NCBI GenBank assembly: GCA_963802795.1
Contig: CAWDJV010000003.1
Location: 310,001 to 374,000 of the forward strand
Source of the DNA: JAIBJN01 sp963802795
GTDB lineage: Bacteria > Actinomycetota > Thermoleophilia > Gaiellales > Gaiellaceae
Direction of reading: 5' to 3'
DNA length: 64,000 bases
Shown: in pieces, positions 8,743 through 16,343 of the stretch
How the letters are laid out: every line of letters begins with the position of its first letter
How positions within the stretch are numbered: the stretch's first letter is position 1
The notes under the pieces: generated by a model
The model's database searches: none
What the model was told of the DNA's origin: nothing
What the model saw: the letters and a program-made list of their open reading frames with translations, nothing else
Translations under genes and position numbers: made by a program

Positions 8743-9045
8743 GTGACGCCCACGACGCTGACGCCCGCCGAAGTCGAGGTCGAGCGCCCTGCCGGCAAAG
8801 AGGTGCCCGAGCAGGAGCGGCCCTGGATCGTGATCGTCTGGAACGACCCGATCAACCTGATGTCATACGTGACCTTCGTCTTCCAGAAGCTCTTCGGGTA
8901 CAGCAAGGCGAGGGCGACGAAGCTGATGCTCCAGGTCCACAACGAGGGCAAGGCGGTCGTCTCGGGCGGGCCGCGCGAGAAGGCGGAGCTGGACGTCGCC
9001 CGCCTCCACGCGCACGGCCTCTGGGCCACCATGCGGCAGGATTGA
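8743..9045 (+). CDS. clpS: ATP-dependent Clp protease adaptor ClpS
   Basis: Delivers N-degron substrates to ClpAP or ClpCP. 100 residues from GTG 8743. Core motif VIVWNDPINLMSYVTFVF and the helix KATKLMLQVHNEGKAVV-like segment (here ARATKLMLQVHNEGKAVV) match ClpS, with the substrate-pocket residues N/D and H. The stop overlaps the start of the DUF2017 gene by 4 bases (TTGA), the usual actinobacterial pair. Confidence 0.95.
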   Translation: MTPTTLTPAEVEVERPAGKEVPEQERPWIVIVWNDPINLMSYVTFVFQKLFGYSKARATKLMLQVHNEGKAVVSGGPREKAELDVARLHAHGLWATMRQD

Positions 9046-9524
9046 GCGCCCTGGTGTTTCCCCGCCCACCTATCGAGCGGACGCGCGGCGGGGTCGTTCG
9101 GCTGAGGCTCTCGGACGGGGAGCGCGAGCTCCTCCGCGGGCTCCCGGCCGAGCTCGGGGCTCTGCTCGATGCCGATCCGGACGACCCGGCGCTACGCCGC
9201 CTCCACCCGCCGGCCTACGAGGACGACGCCGAGGAAGAGGCGGAGTACCGTCGGCTGACGGCCCGCGAGCTGGACGAGGGGCGGCGCGAAGCGCTCCGCA
9301 TCCTCGCCGAGACGGCCGACCGCGACCGGTTGAGCGCCACGGAGCTCGAGGCGTGGCTTCGCGCGCTCACCGACCTCCGCCTCGTGCTCGGCACGCGTCT
9401 CGACGTCAGCGAGGCGACCTACGAGCGCGACATCGACCCGGCCGACCCGCAGGCCTACGAGCTCTCCGTCTTCCTCTACCTGACCTGGCTCTTGGAGAAC
9501 GCGGTCGCCGCCGCTTCCGACTAG
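9042..9524 (+). CDS. DUF2017 family protein
   Basis: 160 residues, acidic and soluble, from TTG 9042 inside the clpS stop. The reading RLRLSDGERELLRGLPAEL and the late YELSVFLYLTWLLENAV match the DUF2017 proteins that follow clpS in actinobacteria. Function is unknown; the tight coupling suggests a role in proteolysis control. The stop overlaps the convergent phosphoesterase gene by 4 bases. Confidence 0.82.
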   Translation: MSALVFPRPPIERTRGGVVRLRLSDGERELLRGLPAELGALLDADPDDPALRRLHPPAYEDDAEEEAEYRRLTARELDEGRREALRILAETADRDRLSATELEAWLRALTDLRLVLGTRLDVSEATYERDIDPADPQAYELSVFLYLTWLLENAVAAASD

Positions 9525-10915
9525 GGCGCGCCGTGCTGGAGCCCGCCGGCACGGAGCCGCAGGGCGATGGAGACGACCTCCTCCTGGAGGTCCGTGAGCG
9601 CCTCGCGCCCGCTCCGGCCGGCGAGCGGCTCCTCCAGCAGCGTCGGCCGGTAGGCGGCCTGCTTCCACTCGGCGATCGTGTCGAGGAGCGCCTGAGTCTC
9701 GGCCCTGGTCGCGGGCTGCCGCGGCCGGTTCGCCGCGCGCGTGAGCAGCGGCCCGAGGTGGTTCGCATGCGCCACTCGGCGCCCCATGGCCTTGATCGCC
9801 GTGTCGGAGCGCTCGCAGAACCGCAGCAGGATCGTCTTCAGGATCGACGTGTGGTCGAAGACCGTGTGCGAGACGCCGGCCTCCACGTAGGGCGAGACGA
9901 CGAGCGCCGGGACACGGACGCCGTAGCGCCGGTGGGTAGGTCGATCGTCCTCGGGGGTGAAGGCGCGCGGATCGACGTGGTCGAAGAAGCCGCCGTGCTC
10001 GTCGTAGGTGACGACGAGGAGCGTCTTGCGCCAGTGGGGTGACGTCCAGAGCGCGGTGAGCAGCGTCAGCACGAGCTCCTGGCCGGCCATGATCGGCGCA
10101 GGCGGATGGTCGTCGTTCGAGCCCGGCGGGCCGAAGAGCCTGAAGTCGACGAAGTTCGGGTCGATCCAGGACACGGCGGGCAGGTCACCGTCCCGCGCAT
10201 CGTCGAGGAACGTGCGGCGCTCGAAGAGGGTCTTGCGGTCGAAGTAGGCGAACTCGTCGTCGTGGAAGAACGCGTAGCGTCCGTCGATCGCCCGCAGCGT
10301 GCCTGGATCGAAGGAGTACCAGCGCCACGGGACGTTCTCTCGGTCGAGGTGGCGGACGAACGACGGAAGGTCGTAGATCGGGGGTCTGCGGTTCGCGGTC
10401 GTCCCGGCCGACCCGCCGGTAACCGCGTAGAGCCGGTTGGGCCACGTCGGGCCCGGGAAGGAGCTGAACCAGCGGTCGCAGACCTGGTAGCGCCGCGCGA
10501 GGTAGTCGTAGACGGGCACGTCGTCGCCCGTCAGGTACGCGAGGACGAGCGTGGGGTCGAACTTGAAGCCGGCCGGAGGCGGATGCTCCTTCTTGTTCCG
10601 CTCGAAGGCCTTCACGAAGTTCTCGAGGAACCCTCCCATGTCCCCTTCGAGCTGCTCCTTCACGTCGGCAGCGCTGTGCCCAGGGTCGAGCGCCTTCTGG
10701 TCGATGCGCCTCCTGCCGAGCGCCCGCACGCGGTGGAAGGTCCCCTTCGCGTCCTCGTTGCCCATCGTCCGCTCGAGCCCGTCCACCTCCGGGAGGATGC
10801 CCTGGAGCTTGAGATAGCCGAGCATGTGGTCGAAGGAGCGGTTCTCCATCATGAGCACGACCACGTGGTCGATCTTCTCGAGGTTCATCGCGGTCGGGTC
10901 CGTCTCAGGGCTCAT
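9521..10915 (-). CDS. phosphoesterase family protein (phospholipase C / acid phosphatase type)
   Basis: 464 residues. Alkaline-phosphatase superfamily, phosphoesterase (PF04185-like) branch. The N-terminus HVVVLMMENRSFDHMLGYL holds the metal-binding Glu-Asn motif. FPGPTWPNRLYAVTGGS carries the nucleophile region. TYDEHGGFFDHVDP gives Asp and His ligands; RYGVRVPALVVSPYVE and FDHTSILKTILLRFCE complete the family pattern. No obvious signal peptide is present at ATG 10915, unlike many secreted phospholipases C, so location is uncertain. It is the last gene of a three-gene operon; its ATG overlaps the previous stop by 4 bases. Confidence 0.9.
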   Translation of the reverse strand: MSPETDPTAMNLEKIDHVVVLMMENRSFDHMLGYLKLQGILPEVDGLERTMGNEDAKGTFHRVRALGRRRIDQKALDPGHSAADVKEQLEGDMGGFLENFVKAFERNKKEHPPPAGFKFDPTLVLAYLTGDDVPVYDYLARRYQVCDRWFSSFPGPTWPNRLYAVTGGSAGTTANRRPPIYDLPSFVRHLDRENVPWRWYSFDPGTLRAIDGRYAFFHDDEFAYFDRKTLFERRTFLDDARDGDLPAVSWIDPNFVDFRLFGPPGSNDDHPPAPIMAGQELVLTLLTALWTSPHWRKTLLVVTYDEHGGFFDHVDPRAFTPEDDRPTHRRYGVRVPALVVSPYVEAGVSHTVFDHTSILKTILLRFCERSDTAIKAMGRRVAHANHLGPLLTRAANRPRQPATRAETQALLDTIAEWKQAAYRPTLLEEPLAGRSGREALTDLQEEVVSIALRLRAGGLQHGAP

Positions 10916-11367
10916 TCGTTCTCCTTTCGCCGTGAAACCTCATCGCCGGTGACGAGGAGCGTTCGGGCCTCGCCCTGCGGGCCCGCCACCCGCACGACCC
11001 ACGCGATCCGGTCCGGGCTTCTGTCGTAGCCGAGGTAGAGATCCTCGACGGACTCGCCGGGAGCGAGCGCCGCAGTCGCTCGGGCCAGCACCGTTTCCGG
11101 GTCCAGCCAGTCGCCGGCGGGGGGTCCCTCGCCGGCGAACGAGGCGTAGCGTCGGAAGCCGAGGCCTGAGTCGAGCTGGACGAAGCCGGCGAGACGCTCG
11201 CCGACCACGACGCCGACGAGCCAGCCGGCCGGCTCCCGTTCCGGCGACTGGATGGGAAGCGGGCGCAGCTCGGCCTCCTCCGCGCGCGGCTCGTCGGCCA
11301 TCCCGGCCGCGAGAGCCCTCCCGGCAGCCTCGCGCGCGGCTAGCACCTCGGCCTCGGTCGGCGTCAA
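10912..11367 (-). CDS. conserved-looking protein of unknown function between C39-like peptidase and phosphoesterase
   Basis: 151 residues from TTG 11367, which overlaps the upstream stop (TTGA). It contains GWLVGVVVGERLAGFVQLDSGLGFRRYASFAG and ends in a segment reading PDRIAWVVRVAGPQGEARTL, a beta-rich pattern. No signal peptide or membrane helix. I do not recognise a family. Double 4-base overlaps with both neighbours say it is co-translated with them, perhaps as a processing or immunity partner, but that is inference. Confidence 0.75.
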   Translation of the reverse strand: MTPTEAEVLAAREAAGRALAAGMADEPRAEEAELRPLPIQSPEREPAGWLVGVVVGERLAGFVQLDSGLGFRRYASFAGEGPPAGDWLDPETVLARATAALAPGESVEDLYLGYDRSPDRIAWVVRVAGPQGEARTLLVTGDEVSRRKENE

Positions 11368-12533
11368 ACCAGCGTCACGTGAGCCGTGAACGTCCTCCGG
11401 TAAGTGGTGGCGTCGAAGTTCTCCCAGCGCGTGATCACACCGGCGTTCGGGGGCCACGGGTCGTAGACCAGGAGACCTCTGAACGGCGAGAGCCCGAGGC
11501 CGGTGAGGCCGACCCGCGTGTAGCCCGCCACGGTGCGGGAGTGGCTGGGGACGAAGCTGATGAGCGGACGGTTCGCACGGATCTCCGTCCGGAACTCGCT
11601 CCAGCTCGGTGTCGTGTTCATGGCCGCGTCGAGGGCATTCGAGGTCATCGCCTCGATCACCGTGACGACGTCGCCGTCGCGCGAGTACGGGAGCCCGTTC
11701 GGGTTTGCCAGGGTTCCGAGCCCGAGCTCGGCGGCGAGGCGGACCTGCGTGTACTCGTAGCGGTAGAAGTCGAGCAGCATCTGGACGCTTGCGGCCACGC
11801 ACCAGACGCTCGTCTCCTGCCCGCGGACCTCGTAACAGGTGAAGTGGTCGGTGTTCCGTGTCGAATAATGGAGCTCGCGGGACTCGAAGAGGAGTTTGAG
11901 GATGTCGCGCACGACGATTCGCTCGAAGGTGGCGCGCGAAATCTGGTCGGCCGGGATCCGCTTGGCACGCGCGAGCAGCTCCTCGACGCCTGCGAGACGC
12001 TTCTCGTAGCGGGCGACGTTCCGACGCCGCGCCGCTGCCGGCTGCTCCTCGAGAAAAGACCAACGCTCGAAGTTGGACGGCGGCTCGTCGGCCGAACGGT
12101 CCGAGCGGGGCGGCACCGGGATCCAGGTGCCGAGCTCGAGCAGTGCGATCTCCTCCCCCTTGGCCAGGAATTGCACGGCGATCTTCGGGTAGCTGTAGGC
12201 GACGAAGCGCAGGGTTTCGGGCTGACGCCGGAAGTGCCTCCGGGCGCCCTTACGAGCCGCCTCGAGGATCGCGCGCTCGTTCCAGGCTCCCGTCGACGCG
12301 GCCAGCAGCACGGCGCCGAAGGCCGGATGCGTGGCGACGTCCGCATAGCCGACCGGCTCGCGCCCCCGTCGGAGAGGGAAGCGGACGTAGAGCTCCTCGC
12401 CGTTCAGGTCGTAGACCGGGGTAGCGCCGCCGATCTCCGACTCGTCGAACTCGGACGGAAGCGCGCCTGCGTAGTTCAGCACGCTCAGCTCCGCCCACGC
12501 ACGCGCCTGCTCCGCAGGTCTGCGTTGGGCCAT
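11364..12533 (-). CDS. C39-like papain-fold cysteine peptidase domain protein
   Basis: 389 residues from ATG 12533. An N-terminal region of about 250 residues is followed by a papain-like domain: ETSVWCVAASVQMLLDFY (candidate catalytic cysteine), FVPSHSRTVAGYT (His) and LVYDPWPP (Asp), the order and spacing of C39 or AvrRpt2-like peptidases. No signal peptide or TM segment is obvious. The N-terminal part has alternating polar and hydrophobic segments I cannot assign. It is first of a three-gene operon ending in a phosphoesterase, linked by 4-base overlaps. A structural, non-proteolytic role is possible. Confidence 0.78.
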   Translation of the reverse strand: MAQRRPAEQARAWAELSVLNYAGALPSEFDESEIGGATPVYDLNGEELYVRFPLRRGREPVGYADVATHPAFGAVLLAASTGAWNERAILEAARKGARRHFRRQPETLRFVAYSYPKIAVQFLAKGEEIALLELGTWIPVPPRSDRSADEPPSNFERWSFLEEQPAAARRRNVARYEKRLAGVEELLARAKRIPADQISRATFERIVVRDILKLLFESRELHYSTRNTDHFTCYEVRGQETSVWCVAASVQMLLDFYRYEYTQVRLAAELGLGTLANPNGLPYSRDGDVVTVIEAMTSNALDAAMNTTPSWSEFRTEIRANRPLISFVPSHSRTVAGYTRVGLTGLGLSPFRGLLVYDPWPPNAGVITRWENFDATTYRRTFTAHVTLV

Positions 12534-12592
12534 CGTGGTCTCCTCTCGACGTCGGCGCCGCGACCGTAGAGCCCGACGGCCCGAGTGTCAAG

Positions 12593-12769
12593 CTAGGCCT
12601 CGAGCAACTCCTTGAGCGCGGCGACACGTTCGCGCCAGAACGGCTTCCACCGCTTGGCCGCCTTGCTGTCGGGCAGGAGCTCGTGCTGGACCGAGAGGCG
12701 CGTCTTCGCCTTCTCGTCCTCGTCGAAGTAGACGACGACACGCCCGCCCTCGCCCCAGTCGAATCGCAT
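12593..12769 (-). pseudogene. remnant of an SRPBCC (AHSA1-like) domain protein
   Basis: 58 residues from ATG 12769: RFDWGEGGRVVVYF followed by SVQHELLPD and FWRERVAALKELLE, the last strand and C-terminal helix of an SRPBCC/AHSA1 domain. The in-frame extension upstream meets a TGA after about 25 codons and has no start, so about two thirds of the usual domain is missing. I treat it as a C-terminal remnant; a small independent protein is less likely. Confidence 0.55.
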
Positions 12770-12849
12770 CGTCCTCGGCTCCGTCGCCGTCCTCAGGGAC
12801 AGCTCGGCAGCCGGCAGCCTAACGCGGCCCGGCCGGCAGTGCCTTCAAC

Positions 12850-13500
12850 CTACGTCGGGTAGCGTCGCCGGCTCTGGAGCAGGGCGTGGTTGAGCATCGT
12901 TGTGTCGTCGTTCTCGTGTGCTACCACGACGACCTTGTTCCAGACGCCTCGATAGACGACACGCTCGCTGTACATCTGAGTTCGGAACCCTTCCGCGTAC
13001 ACGCCCGGAAGCGTGTCGCCCGCCCCGTACATACGCCGCCCCCCGTCGCTTCCCCGGACGACTGCGACGAGCTCGCGTGTCTCCTCGTAGTCGTCTGCTG
13101 CGACGAACTCGACCAGCGGCTGCTGCGGGGATCCACTGCTCAGGAAGGCGACGACGTACTTTCGGTCGCGTCCCCACCTGTTCTTGCGAATCGTCTCGCC
13201 GAGTCCGATGTGAACGGCGCCCTCGGCGCGCGTCGTGCCCAGGAACACGCGGTAGCGCGAGTAGCGATCGCGCTCTTCCGGCCACTGATACGACTCGCCG
13301 TCCCGCTTCCGCACGGTCCGCCAGTCCTCCGGGAGATCCGCCCTCTCCCCGCGAGCGGGAGCGGCCGCCTGGCCAGATCCACGATCGGCACCAACAGGCT
13401 TGATGGCCGGATTGGGGAAGCCCGCCTGCGCGAGCTGAATCAGAAGCGGGCCGAGCTCCCGGTCCGGAACGTGCTGCAGAGTCACCGAGAAGGGGCACAC
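12850..13500 (-). CDS. hypothetical protein with strong RBS and promoter
   Basis: 216 residues from GTG 13500. AGGAGG sits 5 bases before the start, one of the few strong Shine-Dalgarnos in the window, and a TTGACA promoter lies just upstream. Sequence: polar, with LGTTRAEGAVHIGLGETIRKNRWG and VVYRGVWNKVVVVAHENDDT. No signal peptide, membrane segment or motif I recognise. Composition is less GC-rich than its neighbours, and expression signals differ from the local leaderless style, which suggests horizontal acquisition. Confidence 0.65.
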   Translation of the reverse strand: MCPFSVTLQHVPDRELGPLLIQLAQAGFPNPAIKPVGADRGSGQAAAPARGERADLPEDWRTVRKRDGESYQWPEERDRYSRYRVFLGTTRAEGAVHIGLGETIRKNRWGRDRKYVVAFLSSGSPQQPLVEFVAADDYEETRELVAVVRGSDGGRRMYGAGDTLPGVYAEGFRTQMYSERVVYRGVWNKVVVVAHENDDTTMLNHALLQSRRRYPT

Positions 13501-13520
13501 CGCTGCCTCCTAAAGAGATA

Positions 13521-13558
13521 ACGTAGAGAAACGTAGCGACGTAAATCCACGTTGTCAA
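13521..13558 (-). promoter_or_regulatory. sigma-70 type promoter with ACGTA repeats
   Basis: On the minus strand TTGACA (13553-13558) is followed after exactly 17 bases by TACGTT (13530-13535). The pentamer ACGTA occurs on the plus strand at 13521, 13531 and 13539, overlapping the -10 and spacer, which could be operator half-sites. It would drive the gene at 12850-13500. Confidence 0.5.
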
Positions 13559-13715
13559 GAAGTCTGCTACACTACCTGCTGCGCGAGGACCCCACACGGA
13601 AGCCGTCGAGGCTCCCACTCTTCTCCTCTTCGACTGTCACATCCGGGCCTTGAGTGCAGTCAGGGAGAGCTCAACCGGGTTCTCTACCCCTGAGCACGAG
13701 AGTTAGGAGCAGCGT

Positions 13716-14030
13716 ATGCATGCAACCGTGAGACGCTACGAGGGTGTCGACGCGAGTCGCACCGACGAGCTGACCAAGAGGGTCGGCGAGAGCCTGCTAC
13801 CCCGCCTGAGCGAGATGCCGGGCTTCAGCGGGTACTACCTCATCGAGGCCGAAAAGGGCGTCTGGAGTTCTATCGGCTTCTTCGACACTTCGGCGCAGGC
13901 CGACGAGTCGAGCCGCGTCGCAGCCACCTGGGTGCGCGACGAGAAGCTCGAGACGGCACTTCCGAATCCGCCGAAGATCACGGGCGGAGAGGTGATCGTG
14001 CACAAGACGAACGGGCTCGTCCGCGCGTAA
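13716..14030 (+). CDS. small dimeric alpha-beta barrel protein (ABM-like)
   Basis: 104 residues from ATG 13716 with AGGAG 6 bases upstream. The pattern RRYEGVDASRTDELTKRVGE, then LSEMPGFSGYYLIEAEKGVWSSIGFFDTSAQADESS, is that of the ferredoxin-like dimeric barrel of antibiotic-biosynthesis monooxygenase-like (stress-responsive A/B barrel) proteins. No catalytic residues can be assigned. A perfect intrinsic terminator follows 26 bases after the stop, so it is a monocistronic unit. Confidence 0.75.
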   Translation: MHATVRRYEGVDASRTDELTKRVGESLLPRLSEMPGFSGYYLIEAEKGVWSSIGFFDTSAQADESSRVAATWVRDEKLETALPNPPKITGGEVIVHKTNGLVRA

Positions 14031-14055
14031 CAGCTCGCGCCAGTTCGATGGAGAG

Positions 14056-14083
14056 AGAAGGCCCGCGTTTTCGCGGGCCTTCT
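14056..14083 (+). terminator. rho-independent terminator
   Basis: A 12-base arm ending GCCCGCG (14056-14067), loop TTTT, then the perfect complementary arm to 14083, followed by a short T-containing stretch. It ends the ABM-like gene. Confidence 0.85.
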
Positions 14084-14289
14084 TGCGCTTCTCAACGGCT
14101 CCGAGCCATCTGCCCCAGGACGCTTAGCTCTTGCGCAACTACTTCGAGCTCACTGTCACCATGGCTCGGCTCTCAATCCTAGGTGATCCTGCCTGCGCCA
14201 ATCGCTCTGCCACGCCCTCCGAGGCGCGTGCGCCCGATGGCGCGGCGTGCGCGACCGACAGGCGGCCAGGCGCGCTAGCCTTGTAGCAC

Positions 14290-14514
14290 ATGACTGACGA
14301 GAAGCAGCGCGCTGACCGAAATAAGGAACGCTCGGAGGAGGCCCATTGGCAGGTGGCCGAGGCCGGCGTTGAGGAAGAGCAACGGCCGTCAGAAGCCGCT
14401 CGCCAGGCTGACAGGCAGCAGGACGACTGGGAAAACGAGGGTGGCGCGCTCGACCGGGATCCGAGGAAGAAGCTCGGGAACCTCAAGAAGGTCAGCGAGC
14501 CGGACACGAAGTAG
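14290..14514 (+). CDS. small highly charged hypothetical protein
   Basis: 74 residues, almost entirely hydrophilic (rich in E, D, K, R and Q), starting MTDEKQRADRNKERSEE and ending in lysine-rich KKLGNLKKVSEPDTK. Probably intrinsically disordered. No Shine-Dalgarno is seen and no family is recognised. The composition resembles small stress or desiccation proteins, but that is only a resemblance. Confidence 0.45.
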   Translation: MTDEKQRADRNKERSEEAHWQVAEAGVEEEQRPSEAARQADRQQDDWENEGGALDRDPRKKLGNLKKVSEPDTK

Positions 14515-14608
14515 AAGCCCCGCGGGGACCGGCAGGCTCGCTCCGCGCCTAGCATTAAGAACTCGATTCAAAATGACGGCTGTGTCGAAGCCGGGCTTGG
14601 GCGAGCGG

Positions 14609-14827
14609 TCACGCTGGCCCCGGCGGAACGTCGAGGACAACGTTGGCCGAGCCTGGGTCTAGGAGTCCCTGGATGAGTTCCACGAACGCGTGCGGATCCT
14701 CGAAGCGTGTACCCGGATCAAGGCCGGCGGCTCTGAGGAACTCCCTGTCGCCTTGCACGCGCCCATCGATCCACCTCGCCCACACTTCCTGGCCCTGTCG
14801 CCTGCCTCCGATCTCGACCCTGGCCAC
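14609..14827 (-). CDS. small hypothetical protein
   Basis: 72 residues from GTG 14827, with an AAGGGA box 5 bases upstream. Sequence MARVEIGGRRQGQEVWARWI then a helix-like FEDPHAFVELIQGLLD. No recognised family. Composition is protein-like and the ribosome site is good, which is why I keep it rather than overlapping plus-strand frames. Confidence 0.45.
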   Translation of the reverse strand: MARVEIGGRRQGQEVWARWIDGRVQGDREFLRAAGLDPGTRFEDPHAFVELIQGLLDPGSANVVLDVPPGPA

Positions 14828-14974
14828 GCCAGTCCCTTCTCTCCGTTCGTAAGCGAGATATTGGCATGCGTTCGGTCGCGCATCGCCATCTTCTCACCCG
14901 GGCTTGAGCGGATGACGACCGGCAACGAAAGGGCCAAAAGCCCACAGTGCAGGACTCCGGCTCTCGTACGAGGT

Positions 14975-15015
14975 GGGCGGTACTGGGCTCGAACCTGTGA
15001 CCCCCAGCTGTCGAG
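14975..15015 (-). repeat. 3'-half fragment of tRNA-Val (degenerate copy 1)
   Basis: 41 bases matching the 3' half of the intact tRNA-Val at 24353-24425 (acceptor 3' strand, T arm, variable loop, anticodon 3' stem), with one substitution and one deletion. The 5' half is absent, so it is not a functional tRNA. It is a likely remnant of an attachment site or a tRNA-derived repeat. Confidence 0.8.
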
Positions 15016-15026
15016 TCGGGGCGACC

Positions 15027-15109
15027 GTTCGCGCCCGTCCAGGCCGGTGCGCTCACACCGCGTATACACGGGCTTTCCGCCCGGCGAGCGAACGGACGGG
15101 CACGCGAAC
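15027..15109. repeat. large inverted repeat next to tRNA fragment 1
   Basis: GTTCGCGCCCGTCC at 15027-15040 pairs with GGACGGGCACGCGAAC at 15094-15109 except for a two-base bulge, giving two 7-bp stems around a loop of about 53 bases. It begins 12 bases after the tRNA fragment. No gene is seen between 14828 and 15289 apart from these elements. Confidence 0.6.
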
Positions 15110-15289
15110 GAACGCCGAGCGTTGCCATTGTTGCCACGCCGCCGGCGGTGCGGAAGAGCTCCTCGTTCTCGCGCATGCAGTCGTCCCGTGAGGCCATTGC
15201 ACTGGAATCCCCGTGCGGGCACGGCCCCAAAACTGCCAAAGGGACGGCAGGGCGCGACGCCGCCGCCGCGATGCCGTTACGTTGCCGCG

Positions 15290-15937
15290 ATGGAGGAGGG
15301 CCTGGGCCTGAAGCCGCGTCTGCGCGGCGTCTCGCATCAGTGGGCGTGCGTCGTGTTCGTAGGGCTCGCCGCTCTCTTGATCGTGCTCGCCGAGGGGGCG
15401 AGGGAGCATGCCGGAGCGGCGGCGTTCGCAGCCGCGCTCGTGGCGATGTTCGGGACGAGCGCTGTCTACCACCGGGTGAACTGGCGGAGCCTCGCCGCGC
15501 GGATGTGGCTGCGCCGGCTCGACCACGCGATGATCTTCGTTCTGATCGCGGGGACGTACACGCCGTTCGGGCTCCTGGCGCTGGAGGGAGCCTGGCGCTG
15601 GTCGATCCTCTCCGTTGTCTGGGCGGGGGCCCTCGCCGCGATCGTGGTCGTGCTCGCCTGGGTCGGAGCGCCGCGGTGGCTGAGCGCGGCGCTCGGGATC
15701 CTGCTCGGCTGGGTCGGCATCGTCGTGGTGCCGCAGCTCATGAGTGCGATCGGGCCGCTCGGGATGCTCCTGCTCGCCGTCGGCGGTGTGCTCTACACCT
15801 TCGGCGCGGTCGTGTACGCGCGGCGCACTCCCGATCCCGTGCCGGCGGTGTTCGGCTACCACGAGGTCTTCCACGCGTGCGTGATCGGCGCGGCGGCGTG
15901 CCAGTACGCTGTCGTCGCCATGCTGGTCGCGTCCTAG
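15290..15937 (+). CDS. trhA: hemolysin III / PAQR family membrane protein (TrhA)
   Basis: Seven-helix integral membrane protein of the HlyIII/PAQR family, a putative zinc-dependent hydrolase; in E. coli TrhA affects membrane energetics. 215 residues from ATG 15290. HQWACVVFVGLAALL is helix one; GTSAVYHRVNW holds the S...H motif, LDHAMIFVLIAGTYTPF the Asp-His motif, and the last helix reads FGYHEVFHACVIGAA with the two zinc histidines. All three conserved motifs are intact. Confidence 0.93.
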   Translation: MEEGLGLKPRLRGVSHQWACVVFVGLAALLIVLAEGAREHAGAAAFAAALVAMFGTSAVYHRVNWRSLAARMWLRRLDHAMIFVLIAGTYTPFGLLALEGAWRWSILSVVWAGALAAIVVVLAWVGAPRWLSAALGILLGWVGIVVVPQLMSAIGPLGMLLLAVGGVLYTFGAVVYARRTPDPVPAVFGYHEVFHACVIGAAACQYAVVAMLVAS

Positions 15938-15974
15938 GCTTTACTCCGCGCGGAGCCTGCGGGATCACATGTAG

Positions 15975-16274
15975 CTAGTCCTCTGGACCGGTCGGAGCGT
16001 TCGGGAAGTCGGCGGCGAAGACGAGGCCGCCCGCTCCGGTCCTGATCCAGAGCCAATCGGGCCGGACGCGGAACTCGTGCCGCCAGAGCGAGAAGCCGGC
16101 GAAGCCGCCGCCGTCGCGAGGCACATGCTGATACTCGACCCGGCCGATCGAGCACTCAGGGAGCATTCCTGAACCCTCGGGCACGCGACGGCCTTGACCC
16201 TCGAACCTACCGTCCCTCACCACCGTTTCCGGCAGGATGTCGACGCCTGTCCTCAAGCGGCTCGGCTTCGCCAC
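15975..16274 (-). CDS. hypothetical protein
   Basis: 99 residues from GTG 16274. Sequence includes DILPETVVRDGRFEGQGRRV and WRHEFRVRPDWLWIRTGAGGLVF, a beta-rich pattern. No signal peptide, helix or recognised family. It lies downstream of the SQR-like gene on the same strand, separated by 69 bases. Confidence 0.5.
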   Translation of the reverse strand: MAKPSRLRTGVDILPETVVRDGRFEGQGRRVPEGSGMLPECSIGRVEYQHVPRDGGGFAGFSLWRHEFRVRPDWLWIRTGAGGLVFAADFPNAPTGPED

Positions 16275-16343
16275 GGTCGGCTGAATCGACGGCCTTCTCG
16301 ACGCTTCGCGTGATGTACGGGGTCCGGCTGGGTCCGTCCGAGC

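Noticed and set aside
14975..15015. A second tRNA gene
   Set aside because: Only the 3' half is present; no D arm or 5' acceptor strand.
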